Made by a program: the position numbers and the translations under genes. A stretch of 64,000 nt of DNA from a virus, in the IMG/VR virus record IMGVR_UViG_3300024518_000034, positions 1-64,000 of that record, one strand, 5' to 3'. The notes under the pieces were generated by a model. That model saw only the letters and a list, made by a program, of their open reading frames with translations. It did not search any database and had not been told where the DNA came from. Positions 36,802-45,600 of the stretch are shown here, in pieces (within the stretch, counting starts at the first letter, position 1; each line of letters opens with the position of its first letter).

Positions 36802-36995
36802 TAGGTCGTGATGATTATAGACAATTAACAAGATCTATTTTAAAGGTAACAGATAGTATGTCTGATAAAGAGATAGATTTACTAATTAGTTCAATAAGAG
36901 TACAAAGATTTAAGAAGTTCATTTCTATGAGAAGTATAGATCCCGGCGATGACCAGGAGTTTTGCGACAATCAGGAGAAAAAGCATGCATTATAG
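36798..36995 (+). CDS. Small protein, unknown (65 aa)
   Basis: ATG 36798 overlaps the phosphoesterase stop. Charged, mostly helical, acidic C-terminus. Overlaps the SEC-C gene by 11 bases. Not recognised. Confidence 0.58.
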   Translation: MIGRDDYRQLTRSILKVTDSMSDKEIDLLISSIRVQRFKKFISMRSIDPGDDQEFCDNQEKKHAL

Positions 36996-37212
36996 GCTGA
37001 CAAAAGTAAAGGGAATTGTGTATCCCTACACAGAGGGAACTATACAATATGATAGACCAAAAATAGGAAGAAATGTGAAGTGTCCTTGCGAGTCTGGTTT
37101 AAAGTACAAAAGGTGTTGTCAGAAGGGCAGTGAAATCTTATTAGAGAAAACTAAGGAGGCGAGAAATGCAGTCGAAGAAGCTGAAAAAAACCAAAGCGAA
37201 AAAGAAGATTAA
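36985..37212 (+). CDS. SEC-C motif protein (75 aa)
   Basis: ATG 36985 follows CAGGAGAAAAAGC. GRNVKCPCESGLKYKRCC (about 29-46) is a SEC-C zinc motif, as at the tail of SecA and in many free-standing proteins. A charged helix follows. Likely metal binding; partner unknown. Confidence 0.82.
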   Translation: MHYRLTKVKGIVYPYTEGTIQYDRPKIGRNVKCPCESGLKYKRCCQKGSEILLEKTKEARNAVEEAEKNQSEKED

Positions 37213-37789
37213 GGTTTACGTTAGTGGTCAGATGACTGGAATGCCTGACTTAAATCGAGCCGCCTTCAATGAGGCTGAAGAAAAACTAATCAAAAGAGGC
37301 TTTGCGGTTTACAATCCGGTTAATTTTGGAAACGAGAAAACAGATTCGCGAGAAGAGTTGATGAAAAAAGATTTTGAATTAATACTTGGATCTGATATGG
37401 TAGTTGTACTCCCCGATTGGGAGAACTCGTGGGGCGCGGTACTTGAAGTTACATTTGCTAGAGAGATTGGACTGCCCGTTGAAGATGTAGACGGTAACGC
37501 TGTGACGTACACACCGCCCCTTGTAGAGGCCCAGAAGATAATAAATGCGGATCGTCAATGGGATTATGGTCATCCAATTGACGATTATTCTAGGACAGCT
37601 AGCATGTGGGGAGAAATTATGGGCAAAGAGGGACTTTCAGCGTACCAGGCTGTTTTGGGAATGATAGCTGTGAAGATCTCACGAGAAGTACACAAACCAA
37701 AGAGAGATAATAGATTAGATATTGCTGGATATGCAGGATGCTTAGAAAAGATAGCTTTGGAGGAAGAAAGGCGAAGTAAACTATCATGA
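37166..37789 (+). CDS. DUF4406 / DUF6378-like two-domain protein
   Basis: Encodes 207 residues. Residues 15-110 match the DUF4406 group related to nucleoside deoxyribosyltransferases: VYVSGQMTGMPDLNRAAFNE, YNPVNFG and DMVVVLPDWENSWGAVLE, with a catalytic-type Glu in the last. Residues 120-200 match a phage C-terminal module with DYGHP and RDNRLDIAGYAGC (DUF6378-like). It may trim or remodel nucleotides in the phage precursor pool. The overlap of 47 bases with the SEC-C gene is notable; a start later than 37166 is possible. Confidence 0.8.
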   Translation: MQSKKLKKTKAKKKIKVYVSGQMTGMPDLNRAAFNEAEEKLIKRGFAVYNPVNFGNEKTDSREELMKKDFELILGSDMVVVLPDWENSWGAVLEVTFAREIGLPVEDVDGNAVTYTPPLVEAQKIINADRQWDYGHPIDDYSRTASMWGEIMGKEGLSAYQAVLGMIAVKISREVHKPKRDNRLDIAGYAGCLEKIALEEERRSKLS

Positions 37790-38112
37790 ATAAGGGCGGC
37801 TGCGAAAGATGTAAAAATAAAGGCAAGATTAAAAAAGTAGAGCAGTCGGGGCGAAAGAAACTAAAAATATGTCCTGACTGCCAAGGCATTGGTAAGATAA
37901 AGTGGAATAAAAGAGATGCCAAGAGGTTTGCCTGTAGGATGGTTGCAGAAATGGTAGACGGTGTACTAGATTGTGGTTTTCCTTTAGATAAAATACATGG
38001 GGATAATGTAGACATAGTGTATGACGCTTTAGGCGACATCTTGATGGAAATGCACAAAAGGGGTGGAGAGATTGGTGGCATTAGAAATGCGAAGAAAGTA
38101 TCAAGGAGATAG
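37786..38112 (+). CDS. DnaJ-type zinc-finger protein (108 aa)
   Basis: C-E-R-C-K-N-K-G-K and C-P-D-C-Q-G-I-G-K in the first 40 residues are two CxxCxGxG-like repeats, making one zinc site, followed by a helical domain. It overlaps the previous gene by four bases. Function unknown. Confidence 0.68.
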   Translation: MNKGGCERCKNKGKIKKVEQSGRKKLKICPDCQGIGKIKWNKRDAKRFACRMVAEMVDGVLDCGFPLDKIHGDNVDIVYDALGDILMEMHKRGGEIGGIRNAKKVSRR

Positions 38113-38778
38113 ATGGATAAAACAGTAGAGCAGCAAATAAATGAAAATAATAGGGAACAGCAATTAAAGCCGAAAATTCAAGTAGCTGTTAGACCTAATA
38201 TTAGTAAATATAGGGTGAATTCAGATGATAGGATAGATGTAGACATTTGGATAGATGTAGAGGAGGATAACTTTAGAGTGTTATCCTCTAATTGCATTTT
38301 TACCCAGGGAAAGAACCCATGTATAGGCGACCCCACCCAGCCGTGCAGAAAAAGCTATTCAAGGTGCAACAATCACAAAAAAGACTTATGTACTGATGAA
38401 ATTGGAAGACTAAAATTCTTTGCAAAAAAACAAGAGACGAAACTTCCAGAGAATCTTAAGAAAGAATGGGCTAAATTTGGAAGAGAAACCTGGGCCGTCA
38501 GGTCTTACATAGAAGCTCATTCGTTTAAAATAGATAGAGATACGCAAGAGAGGGTCTTTGACGCACATAGACAACAGTTTCTGATAATACAGTGTCTATT
38601 GAAAGAGTGGTCATTGGGTGAGGAAGATGGAGAGCTAGTAATACAGCACTGTGCTATGCCAGGACTTCCATTTACGATGATTCAAGAAGACCAGATGAAG
38701 AGGATATCTGAGATAAACGGAGAAGTAATGAGGGCTTTCATAGAAGGATTCATAAAAAAGTCTAGGACGATAGAATAA
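38113..38778 (+). CDS. Unknown protein before the tail genes (221 aa)
   Basis: ATG 38113 directly follows the prior stop, behind CAAGGAGATAG. The N-terminal half is strand-rich with four Cys, and the C-terminal 110 residues are helical. Its position two genes before the tape measure suggests a tail-assembly or chaperone role, but no motif proves it. Confidence 0.6.
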   Translation: MDKTVEQQINENNREQQLKPKIQVAVRPNISKYRVNSDDRIDVDIWIDVEEDNFRVLSSNCIFTQGKNPCIGDPTQPCRKSYSRCNNHKKDLCTDEIGRLKFFAKKQETKLPENLKKEWAKFGRETWAVRSYIEAHSFKIDRDTQERVFDAHRQQFLIIQCLLKEWSLGEEDGELVIQHCAMPGLPFTMIQEDQMKRISEINGEVMRAFIEGFIKKSRTIE

Positions 38779-38827
38779 ACTACAGAATGTGTAAGCAATT
38801 TAAAATAAAACCAGATATTGTACTTAT

Positions 38828-39181
38828 ATGAGAATAGACGAGGAAATGATAGAAAGGTGTATTTTTCCTTGGTGTAGGAGCGAGGGGAAAGCCGGTTCTA
38901 CGGCTGCACAGAGAAAGATACAGCTATTTAGTAGGATAAAAAATAGTTCAATTGTGGAAAGGGCTTCTTTCTATTTTAGAACACCCCCAGAAGACTACAT
39001 AGCCAGAAGAAATCTATCCATGGCAATGATAGAAGAATATGAAATTTGTTCTACAATGTGGGACAAATTTGGAATAAGTGCCCCAGAGTTAGAAAATTTA
39101 GATGCAACTTGGGTGACAAACATGTTAATGATGCTAAGTGAGGACAATAAAGCGACAAATGAAAGGATGAGTAGAGCATGA
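38828..39181 (+). CDS. Probable tail assembly protein (117 aa)
   Basis: Encodes 117 residues, helical, acidic at both ends. It lies in the position where tail-assembly chaperones precede the tape measure, and its stop overlaps the next gene's start (ATGA). No slippery sequence for programmed frameshift was obvious at its end. The call rests on context. Confidence 0.5.
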   Translation: MRIDEEMIERCIFPWCRSEGKAGSTAAQRKIQLFSRIKNSSIVERASFYFRTPPEDYIARRNLSMAMIEEYEICSTMWDKFGISAPELENLDATWVTNMLMMLSEDNKATNERMSRA

Positions 39182-39645
39182 GTGAAGAAACAGTAGTGGT
39201 AGAGGAAAAAGTAAAAGAAAGAAAGAACATTTATATAAATAAGTCTTCTTCTACAAAGAAGAACATTTATTTAAAACTAAATGAAAGTGATTTGTGGGAA
39301 GTAGTAGACAAGGAAGATAAAGAAGATAAGGATGGAGAGGGAATAAAGACGGAAGAGTTAGAATTTACAAAAGTATGGTGGAAGCTTAGTGTTAGAGTAG
39401 ATAGTTTTTCAACTAAGCTGAACGAGTTAGGACTTAGGGTGCAGGATCCAACGCTGATGGTTGAAATGACTATCAGATACTACCTAAAGAAGTGTTCTTT
39501 CTACGATTTGGAATTTGAAAAAGACGAAGAAGGTTTTGAGAGAATTTCAGAGAGTTGTTGGGAAGAAATGGTAGGAAAAGATGGACTGTCACCTGAAATA
39601 ATATTGGGAATATTTAAGACCTACAGGGAGATTAGTGAGCTATAA
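39178..39645 (+). CDS. Probable tail assembly protein (155 aa)
   Basis: Encodes 155 residues: a very charged, low-complexity first 65 residues, then a compact helical domain (VWWKLSVRVDSFSTKLNEL onward). It sits four bases before the tape-measure gene. This is consistent with the second of two assembly chaperones; inferred from position only. Confidence 0.52.
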   Translation: MSEETVVVEEKVKERKNIYINKSSSTKKNIYLKLNESDLWEVVDKEDKEDKDGEGIKTEELEFTKVWWKLSVRVDSFSTKLNELGLRVQDPTLMVEMTIRYYLKKCSFYDLEFEKDEEGFERISESCWEEMVGKDGLSPEIILGIFKTYREISEL

Positions 39646-39649
39646 ATAA

Positions 39650-42600
39650 ATGGGTTTAGAAACTGCAATTAAAGCTGTCGGAGCAGCGGCGGAAGGAAGC
39701 GGCAAGGCTTTTGGTGGATTTGAAAAAGCTATAAGTGCAACTGCTAGTACTGCAAAGAGTCTAGATGGTGTTATGGCTAGCCTGATGAAGAGTTTTCTTG
39801 AGGTTGGACCAGTAGTTAAATATGAAAAATCTCTGTTGGAGATTCAAAGAACTACTGGAAAAACTGTTAAGGAGATTAAAAAACTAGAAACGGTTTTCAA
39901 GAGGGTCGCAAAAGGGTCTAGATATTCTAGGGACGCATTAGCTAAGTTAACTAGTGGAATGAGTAATCATATTTCTATGATTACCATGACTAACAAATCG
40001 ACTGAAAGATTCCTAAAAACGATGAGCAGTAAATTCGTCGTAGGAATGGAACAGGCGATAAAAGTTCTTGCCGCACTAGGAGATGAATATTCAGAATTTG
40101 GAGCCTCTTTAGCTAAGGGCGACGTGGAGTGGGATTCTGCAGTTTCACAACTTACATCTTTCAATGTATTAATGGAAAAAGGTCCGATGGCTGTAATTCA
40201 AATGAATAAAGCCATGACTGGGCACGCTAAAGGGCTTGGAGATTTAACTGATGCCCAACAGCGACAGGAAGCTGCACAAAAAGATGCAAAACTAGCCTTT
40301 GGTGAAAGTATGAAAGAAGTGTCAAAGGGTGTAATGCAAATGCAAACATTCCTTGCTTCGATTTTGCCAGTAACTAAAGCATTATCAGCTTTAGCGGCTG
40401 CGATGGGTGCAGTCAGCGCAGCAAAAGCAGGTATGAGGTTTGCTGCGGGTGGTGGTTTTGGAGGACGAGGAGGAAAAGGTGGCGCTGGAGGCGGCGCAGC
40501 AGCGGGAGGATATGGCAGTCCAACAATGGCGGGCAGGATATGGGGCATGAGGACTAAAGAAGGCAGAAAAGGAATGTGGCGCAAGGACAAGCCGTCCGTT
40601 GGCCAACATGCGGCAGCTATTAGGGAGAACAGAAGTAGAGATTTTAAGAAAAGAATGTATATGGGTCATATGCCAGGGCAAGTTATTCCTGGTACAGGGG
40701 GAATGATGGGGCCTGGCAAGACTGATCCTAAATATTTTAAATTTAAAGGGAAGTCGCCAATACCACAAAGGGCAGGGTTCGCTCGAAAAGCAATTGGTAC
40801 AGTGGGTGGGGGAAAAGTAGGAATGGGATTGAAAAAAGCCATGGGCGGGTTGACTTCGGCAATACTTCCTATGGCAGGAATGCTGCTTAAATTATTAGGA
40901 CCATTGGCACTCATAGGAACCTTAGTTGGTGTTATAATGCTATTGAATAAGAGGTTTAAGTCAGTTAGTGGATTTTTTACAAGAATAAAAAGAGTTGTTG
41001 AAAAAGTAGTTAGGGCACTTGACACGGCTTTTATGAAGATAGCTGAACCTTTAATGGAAGCAATGGAACCGTTGATAGAGTTGATGGGAAGCTTTGCAGA
41101 AGTTTTTGGAGATGCCACAATAAGTTTAATTAAAACAATGGCAGACCTTTTGGTGCCAGTCATAAAGGACTTTTTGATTCCAGTATTAAATAACCTTATA
41201 GATGCAGCTTACGCAGTTGCAAATAAGGCAGTAGATGCTTCAAATGTAGCAACTCCTTGGCAGAAGCCAGCAGGACATTTTAAGAGAGATGATGGAAGTT
41301 ATAGGGGTAAAAGAACGAAAAAAGAAAAAGGACTTGATAGGGAAGCATTTGCAGAAAATCAGAAGAAAAAGGGGCTCACTAGAAAAGATTTTGCCAAAAG
41401 ACAGAAGGAATATTTTAAAGCGGGAGACGATGAAGAAAAACAAGCAGCTAGAGTGGGAGATAAGAAAGCACTTGCTGCCATTAAGGCAAGAAAAGCAACT
41501 AAGGCTGCTGCAGAGGCAGCTAAACAAGCCGCCCAAGCAGCACTGCGGGCAGAAATGCAAAGAATACATAATCTGTTTCAAATACTTGATATAGAAATGA
41601 AAATAGCAGATCTAAAACAAAGTGCTTTGCAGTTAGAGTTGTCTTTAGCAGAAAAGACTGGTGCCACTTGGAGAATTATAGGGGAGCTTAAAAGAAAAGA
41701 TATTGATGAACAAATTGCTAAGTTAGAAGTTCAGAGAAAAAGAGTAGCGGAGGTGGAAGCTCAAAGAGCAAAGGGTATTAAGAAGGCTGCAGAAGAGAAA
41801 GCTGAAATCGTCATGAGAAGAAAAATGCTTGGAAAAAATTCTTGGTTTGTAAATGAAGAAGAGGATGAGGCAACTTTAAAGGGCCATAAGACAGCCGCAA
41901 AAAGAGCGGACAAAAATGTAAGGGAGGAGCGAATAAAAGAACAACAAATGGCAATAGATTTAAAGAAGAAAATGTTAGATCTAATCGATACAGAATATAA
42001 CATTAAGAAGAAGTTGATAGGTTTGGATCAACAAAACTTAGCTAACTTGGAAAGAATAGCGATGGCAACTAGAAAGGGAGATCCGGCTTTTGTAATAAAA
42101 ATCAAAAAGGAATCTATAAAACTTGATATGCAAGACTTGCACAATGTACAAGTTAAAATAAAGAAGACGGAATTGGCAAGAAAGAAGGCTATAGAGGCAG
42201 CAAGAATTGTGGGCGGTCGTGCAGGTGCAGAAAAAGAATCAGCAAAGTGGGTCGGCATAAGGAAGAAATTGCAAACAGAGGAAACTGGAATATTGGCAAC
42301 GATTTCGGAAAAGGCAGACTACATTCGTAGAACATGGCTTGAACAATATGCAGAAATGGCAATAGGAGCGCAGAGTGGAACATATCTTGTACCAGGAGCG
42401 TCCGACTTGTCTGGAATGCAAACTAAAGGCGCAGCGTTCAGACCGTGGGCACCAACTCAATCAGGCGGTGGAGCAGGAACATACAAAGACATCTATGGAA
42501 AACAATTAGATCCAGCATTAGAAACGGGTAGAAGTAAATTGGAGAGTCAATTGAAGAGGCACCAGGCCGACGCAAATAATGCGGTTAAGAGATTGTCTGA

Positions 42601-42667
42601 CGTTCAAATTAAAATGTTTAAGGAAGTAGAAGATAGAATTCGCAAGGCGATGACGGGTAGAAAATAA
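39650..42667 (+). CDS. Tail tape-measure protein
   Basis: Encodes 1005 residues. An Ala/Gly/Ser-rich N-terminal helical part is followed by a Gly-rich linker (about 265-290), a region with hydrophobic segments (about 400-440), then long Lys/Glu/Ala coiled coils (about 600-900). This is the usual pattern of proteins that set tail length and pass with DNA into the cell. The size would fit a tail of roughly 150 nm if about 1.5 angstrom per residue holds. It starts the large tail block. Confidence 0.82.
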   Translation: MGLETAIKAVGAAAEGSGKAFGGFEKAISATASTAKSLDGVMASLMKSFLEVGPVVKYEKSLLEIQRTTGKTVKEIKKLETVFKRVAKGSRYSRDALAKLTSGMSNHISMITMTNKSTERFLKTMSSKFVVGMEQAIKVLAALGDEYSEFGASLAKGDVEWDSAVSQLTSFNVLMEKGPMAVIQMNKAMTGHAKGLGDLTDAQQRQEAAQKDAKLAFGESMKEVSKGVMQMQTFLASILPVTKALSALAAAMGAVSAAKAGMRFAAGGGFGGRGGKGGAGGGAAAGGYGSPTMAGRIWGMRTKEGRKGMWRKDKPSVGQHAAAIRENRSRDFKKRMYMGHMPGQVIPGTGGMMGPGKTDPKYFKFKGKSPIPQRAGFARKAIGTVGGGKVGMGLKKAMGGLTSAILPMAGMLLKLLGPLALIGTLVGVIMLLNKRFKSVSGFFTRIKRVVEKVVRALDTAFMKIAEPLMEAMEPLIELMGSFAEVFGDATISLIKTMADLLVPVIKDFLIPVLNNLIDAAYAVANKAVDASNVATPWQKPAGHFKRDDGSYRGKRTKKEKGLDREAFAENQKKKGLTRKDFAKRQKEYFKAGDDEEKQAARVGDKKALAAIKARKATKAAAEAAKQAAQAALRAEMQRIHNLFQILDIEMKIADLKQSALQLELSLAEKTGATWRIIGELKRKDIDEQIAKLEVQRKRVAEVEAQRAKGIKKAAEEKAEIVMRRKMLGKNSWFVNEEEDEATLKGHKTAAKRADKNVREERIKEQQMAIDLKKKMLDLIDTEYNIKKKLIGLDQQNLANLERIAMATRKGDPAFVIKIKKESIKLDMQDLHNVQVKIKKTELARKKAIEAARIVGGRAGAEKESAKWVGIRKKLQTEETGILATISEKADYIRRTWLEQYAEMAIGAQSGTYLVPGASDLSGMQTKGAAFRPWAPTQSGGGAGTYKDIYGKQLDPALETGRSKLESQLKRHQADANNAVKRLSDVQIKMFKEVEDRIRKAMTGRK

Positions 42668-45600
42668 TGGGGAACACAGCAGCAGCGGGGTCAGTAGAGA
42701 CAGTAAATGCAAATGTAAGTGGTAGGTCAGTAGAACCGCCAACAAAAACGCCACCAACCGAAGGTCCACCCACAGAAGAGACAACTAGATTTTTGTGCGG
42801 TGATCAAAGAGGACAAATTAAATGGAGCGTAAGCTCTTCACAGAGAAGTCAGGTATTTTTAGATAATACTGTAGAACACAGCATTATTTATACCGATATG
42901 GTCAGTGAGACAATTCCTGAGTTTACGTTGACAGATAGCGATAAAGAATCGGTTGCAAAAATTAAGGCACTTACAGCGTCACCAGAAACTCCAGTGGCAA
43001 TATTCAGATATAACAGAACACACACATCTGGAGCTTTTGACAGTGATTTTTCTATTCCAATCTTCATAAGAAAGAAATCTAAAATAACTGGAAAAGTAGA
43101 ATATGAACCATTAACAGATGTATATTCCCCAGAAATATCTTATAATAAGTTCGATGATGAACTAATACTTTCATTCTGGCAAAATATAGACCCATCGGCA
43201 GGCGTTACAATATCTTCTATAGAGGGATATGGAAATGACGAGACTAAGGATTGCAGTAATAAGGTCGCCTCTACGGGAAGCGTATCAACGGTAGAAAATA
43301 AGAGCGGATCAGTATCATCAGTTTATAAGAATAAAAATAAAGACATACAAAGAGCATTGATGCATACACAGGGTAGTCCTGTAGCTGTAGCTTTTATAGA
43401 TGGAAAAGGTTTGCCTTATGATATAGTGTACATTTTTAATGAGCCTGCCGAGGTGATGAGAAAAAAAGGACCGATTAATGATATTAATCTAAACGTTGCC
43501 GTAACGTTAATTGCTGACAATGAAGATTGTGTGAATAGGCCAGATAGATCTTCTGTTAATAATTCTACATGGGTGTACGATGGTGACCATTGCAAGTACG
43601 GAGATCTAGATGATCTCTTTAAAGTTGACACTTGGTGTGGTAGTAAGTCTACAAGAGGATCTATTGAAATAACTAATGGGACGCAAGGAAGACAGAAAAG
43701 ACAGTTTGTATTAAGAAGTACAGCGTCTAATTTGGAATCTGAAGGTGAATATTGGGTTGAGACTAAATACGTAGATGACCCTTCGACTCCAGGTAGAAAA
43801 ATCCAAGTCAGTGTTAGAGTTTCGGCAGCAGAAGTCGCAGCAGCAAAAGCATTAGAGGCAGAAAATTCAAACTTAATAAGAGGTGGAAAAAAGTTTGACA
43901 AAATTAACAATGAAGGTGGGGCAGATAGTTCAGACAGTAGATTATTCATATGGATAAATGAAAATAAAAATTATTCTCCACAGGAAACTATAAAAGGTGG
44001 GTTGGTCTTCAGGAGAAGTAAGGACGTAACACAAAAAATTGTTGGGCACAATATAACATCAGACTTAAAAGGATTCAATAGGTTTGTAAAGGGATACCAA
44101 AATGGTACGCAGAATATCGGCGCAGTCATTATGGGCGACACTGGTTTTGAAAATACGGGAACTACAAATGGAAGCGTTACGCCAACGGGTACTCCAAAAC
44201 CATCATTAGATGAAATAAAATGTGGAATGTTTAGAGATGTTTTACATATTGCAGACGATGATCATTTGGAAGTCAGAACTAGTTCTCACTTCATATATCA
44301 AGATAGACAGCAAGGTCTTCCGGCTGAAAATTTGTCTGGCCCAGTAGTATTTTTTCCAGTAGAGAGATTTAATTTATGTAATGAATTCAGCGGAGCATTA
44401 ACTGGCGTATCTACTGTAGGCGGAAGTACAACGGGGACGTTCACTAAAAAATGTGAACCATATTCTGGATTCTTTTTCTTTAAGAAGTTTCCATTCGATG
44501 ATAAAGATCCTACAAAGTCTAACAAGTGTAAAAACAATATGGTGACAAATGTAGATGGGACAAGAGAATGGGAAGTTCCAGGCGTTTGGCATATAACTAC
44601 AGATGTCCCAGTATTTAATTGGACATTTGAACCGCCTCCTCCGCACAGAGGGGTTACCAGAGTTGGGTCGTTCAGTGGTGGAGGGTCTGCTGGGTCAAGT
44701 GGCTCGTCGGGCTCAAGTGCAGGCGGATCAGGTGGTTCCGGTGGCGGGCCAGCAGGGGGAGCAGGAGGAGCCGGTGGCGCTGCTGCTTCTTTTATAGTTC
44801 CACATAAGTTTGGCCAAGTTAATGCATCAATTGTAGAAAGTTATAATTCAAGACATATTGGTACGGGTGATAATCCGACAGCAATTGACGCATATGAGCC
44901 ATCACCCAATTTAGACTTAAGTGACGACACAAATATTCAATATGGGGGAGATGTTGCGGGACTAAGTGTGGGCATGGTTATTGCTATCTCTAGGAGGTTA
45001 AATGATCCAAACACTTCACCGAAAGCAAAAGCAAAATTGCTTGCTCTGCTAAACGATGCAAAAGAAAAAAGACCGAAAAAACCAGCAAAAATTAAAAAAA
45101 GCCCAAATGGAAAAGGGGTGGGAACAGATAAAAAATTAAATCCGAGTCAGATTGCTAACAAGGTTGCTCTACATAAGATGATATATGATGTTACACCGGG
45201 TGCAGCTATAGCGATGGCAAATGCAGCAAACACTATAAGAGATATACAGTATAAGTTTCCAAAAGGAAAGTTGCCAGATCAAGAAATTACTGATTATAAT
45301 TCAGACGGCGAAATTACAGGAGTAAGAGTTAATTCTGAATTTGGATTTAACCAAGATGGCGAAATAGTTGAAATTAAATCAGGAAAAATAAACGTAGAAG
45401 ATAAAGATTTTGATAAGACTTTAGAGGAAGTGCAGGAAAATGCAAAAAGTACTTACTTGGAGAAACTTGTACAATTTCCTACGGGCAGAAAACATGGTCC
45501 TGGGGCTTTTGAGGGTCAACCAGAATATGAGGGTGTTAACGTATATGTAGATAAAGATGGAAATTATTTAGATAAAAAGACATTGAAACCAGTAAATAAA

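Noticed and set aside
40198-40590. Pro/Ala-rich - strand protein
   Set aside because: It is the shadow of the Gly-rich linker in the tape-measure gene on the + strand.
44298-44646. Two - strand frames opposite the giant tail gene
   Set aside because: They lie inside an uninterrupted 1,806-codon + strand gene, with no signals of their own.
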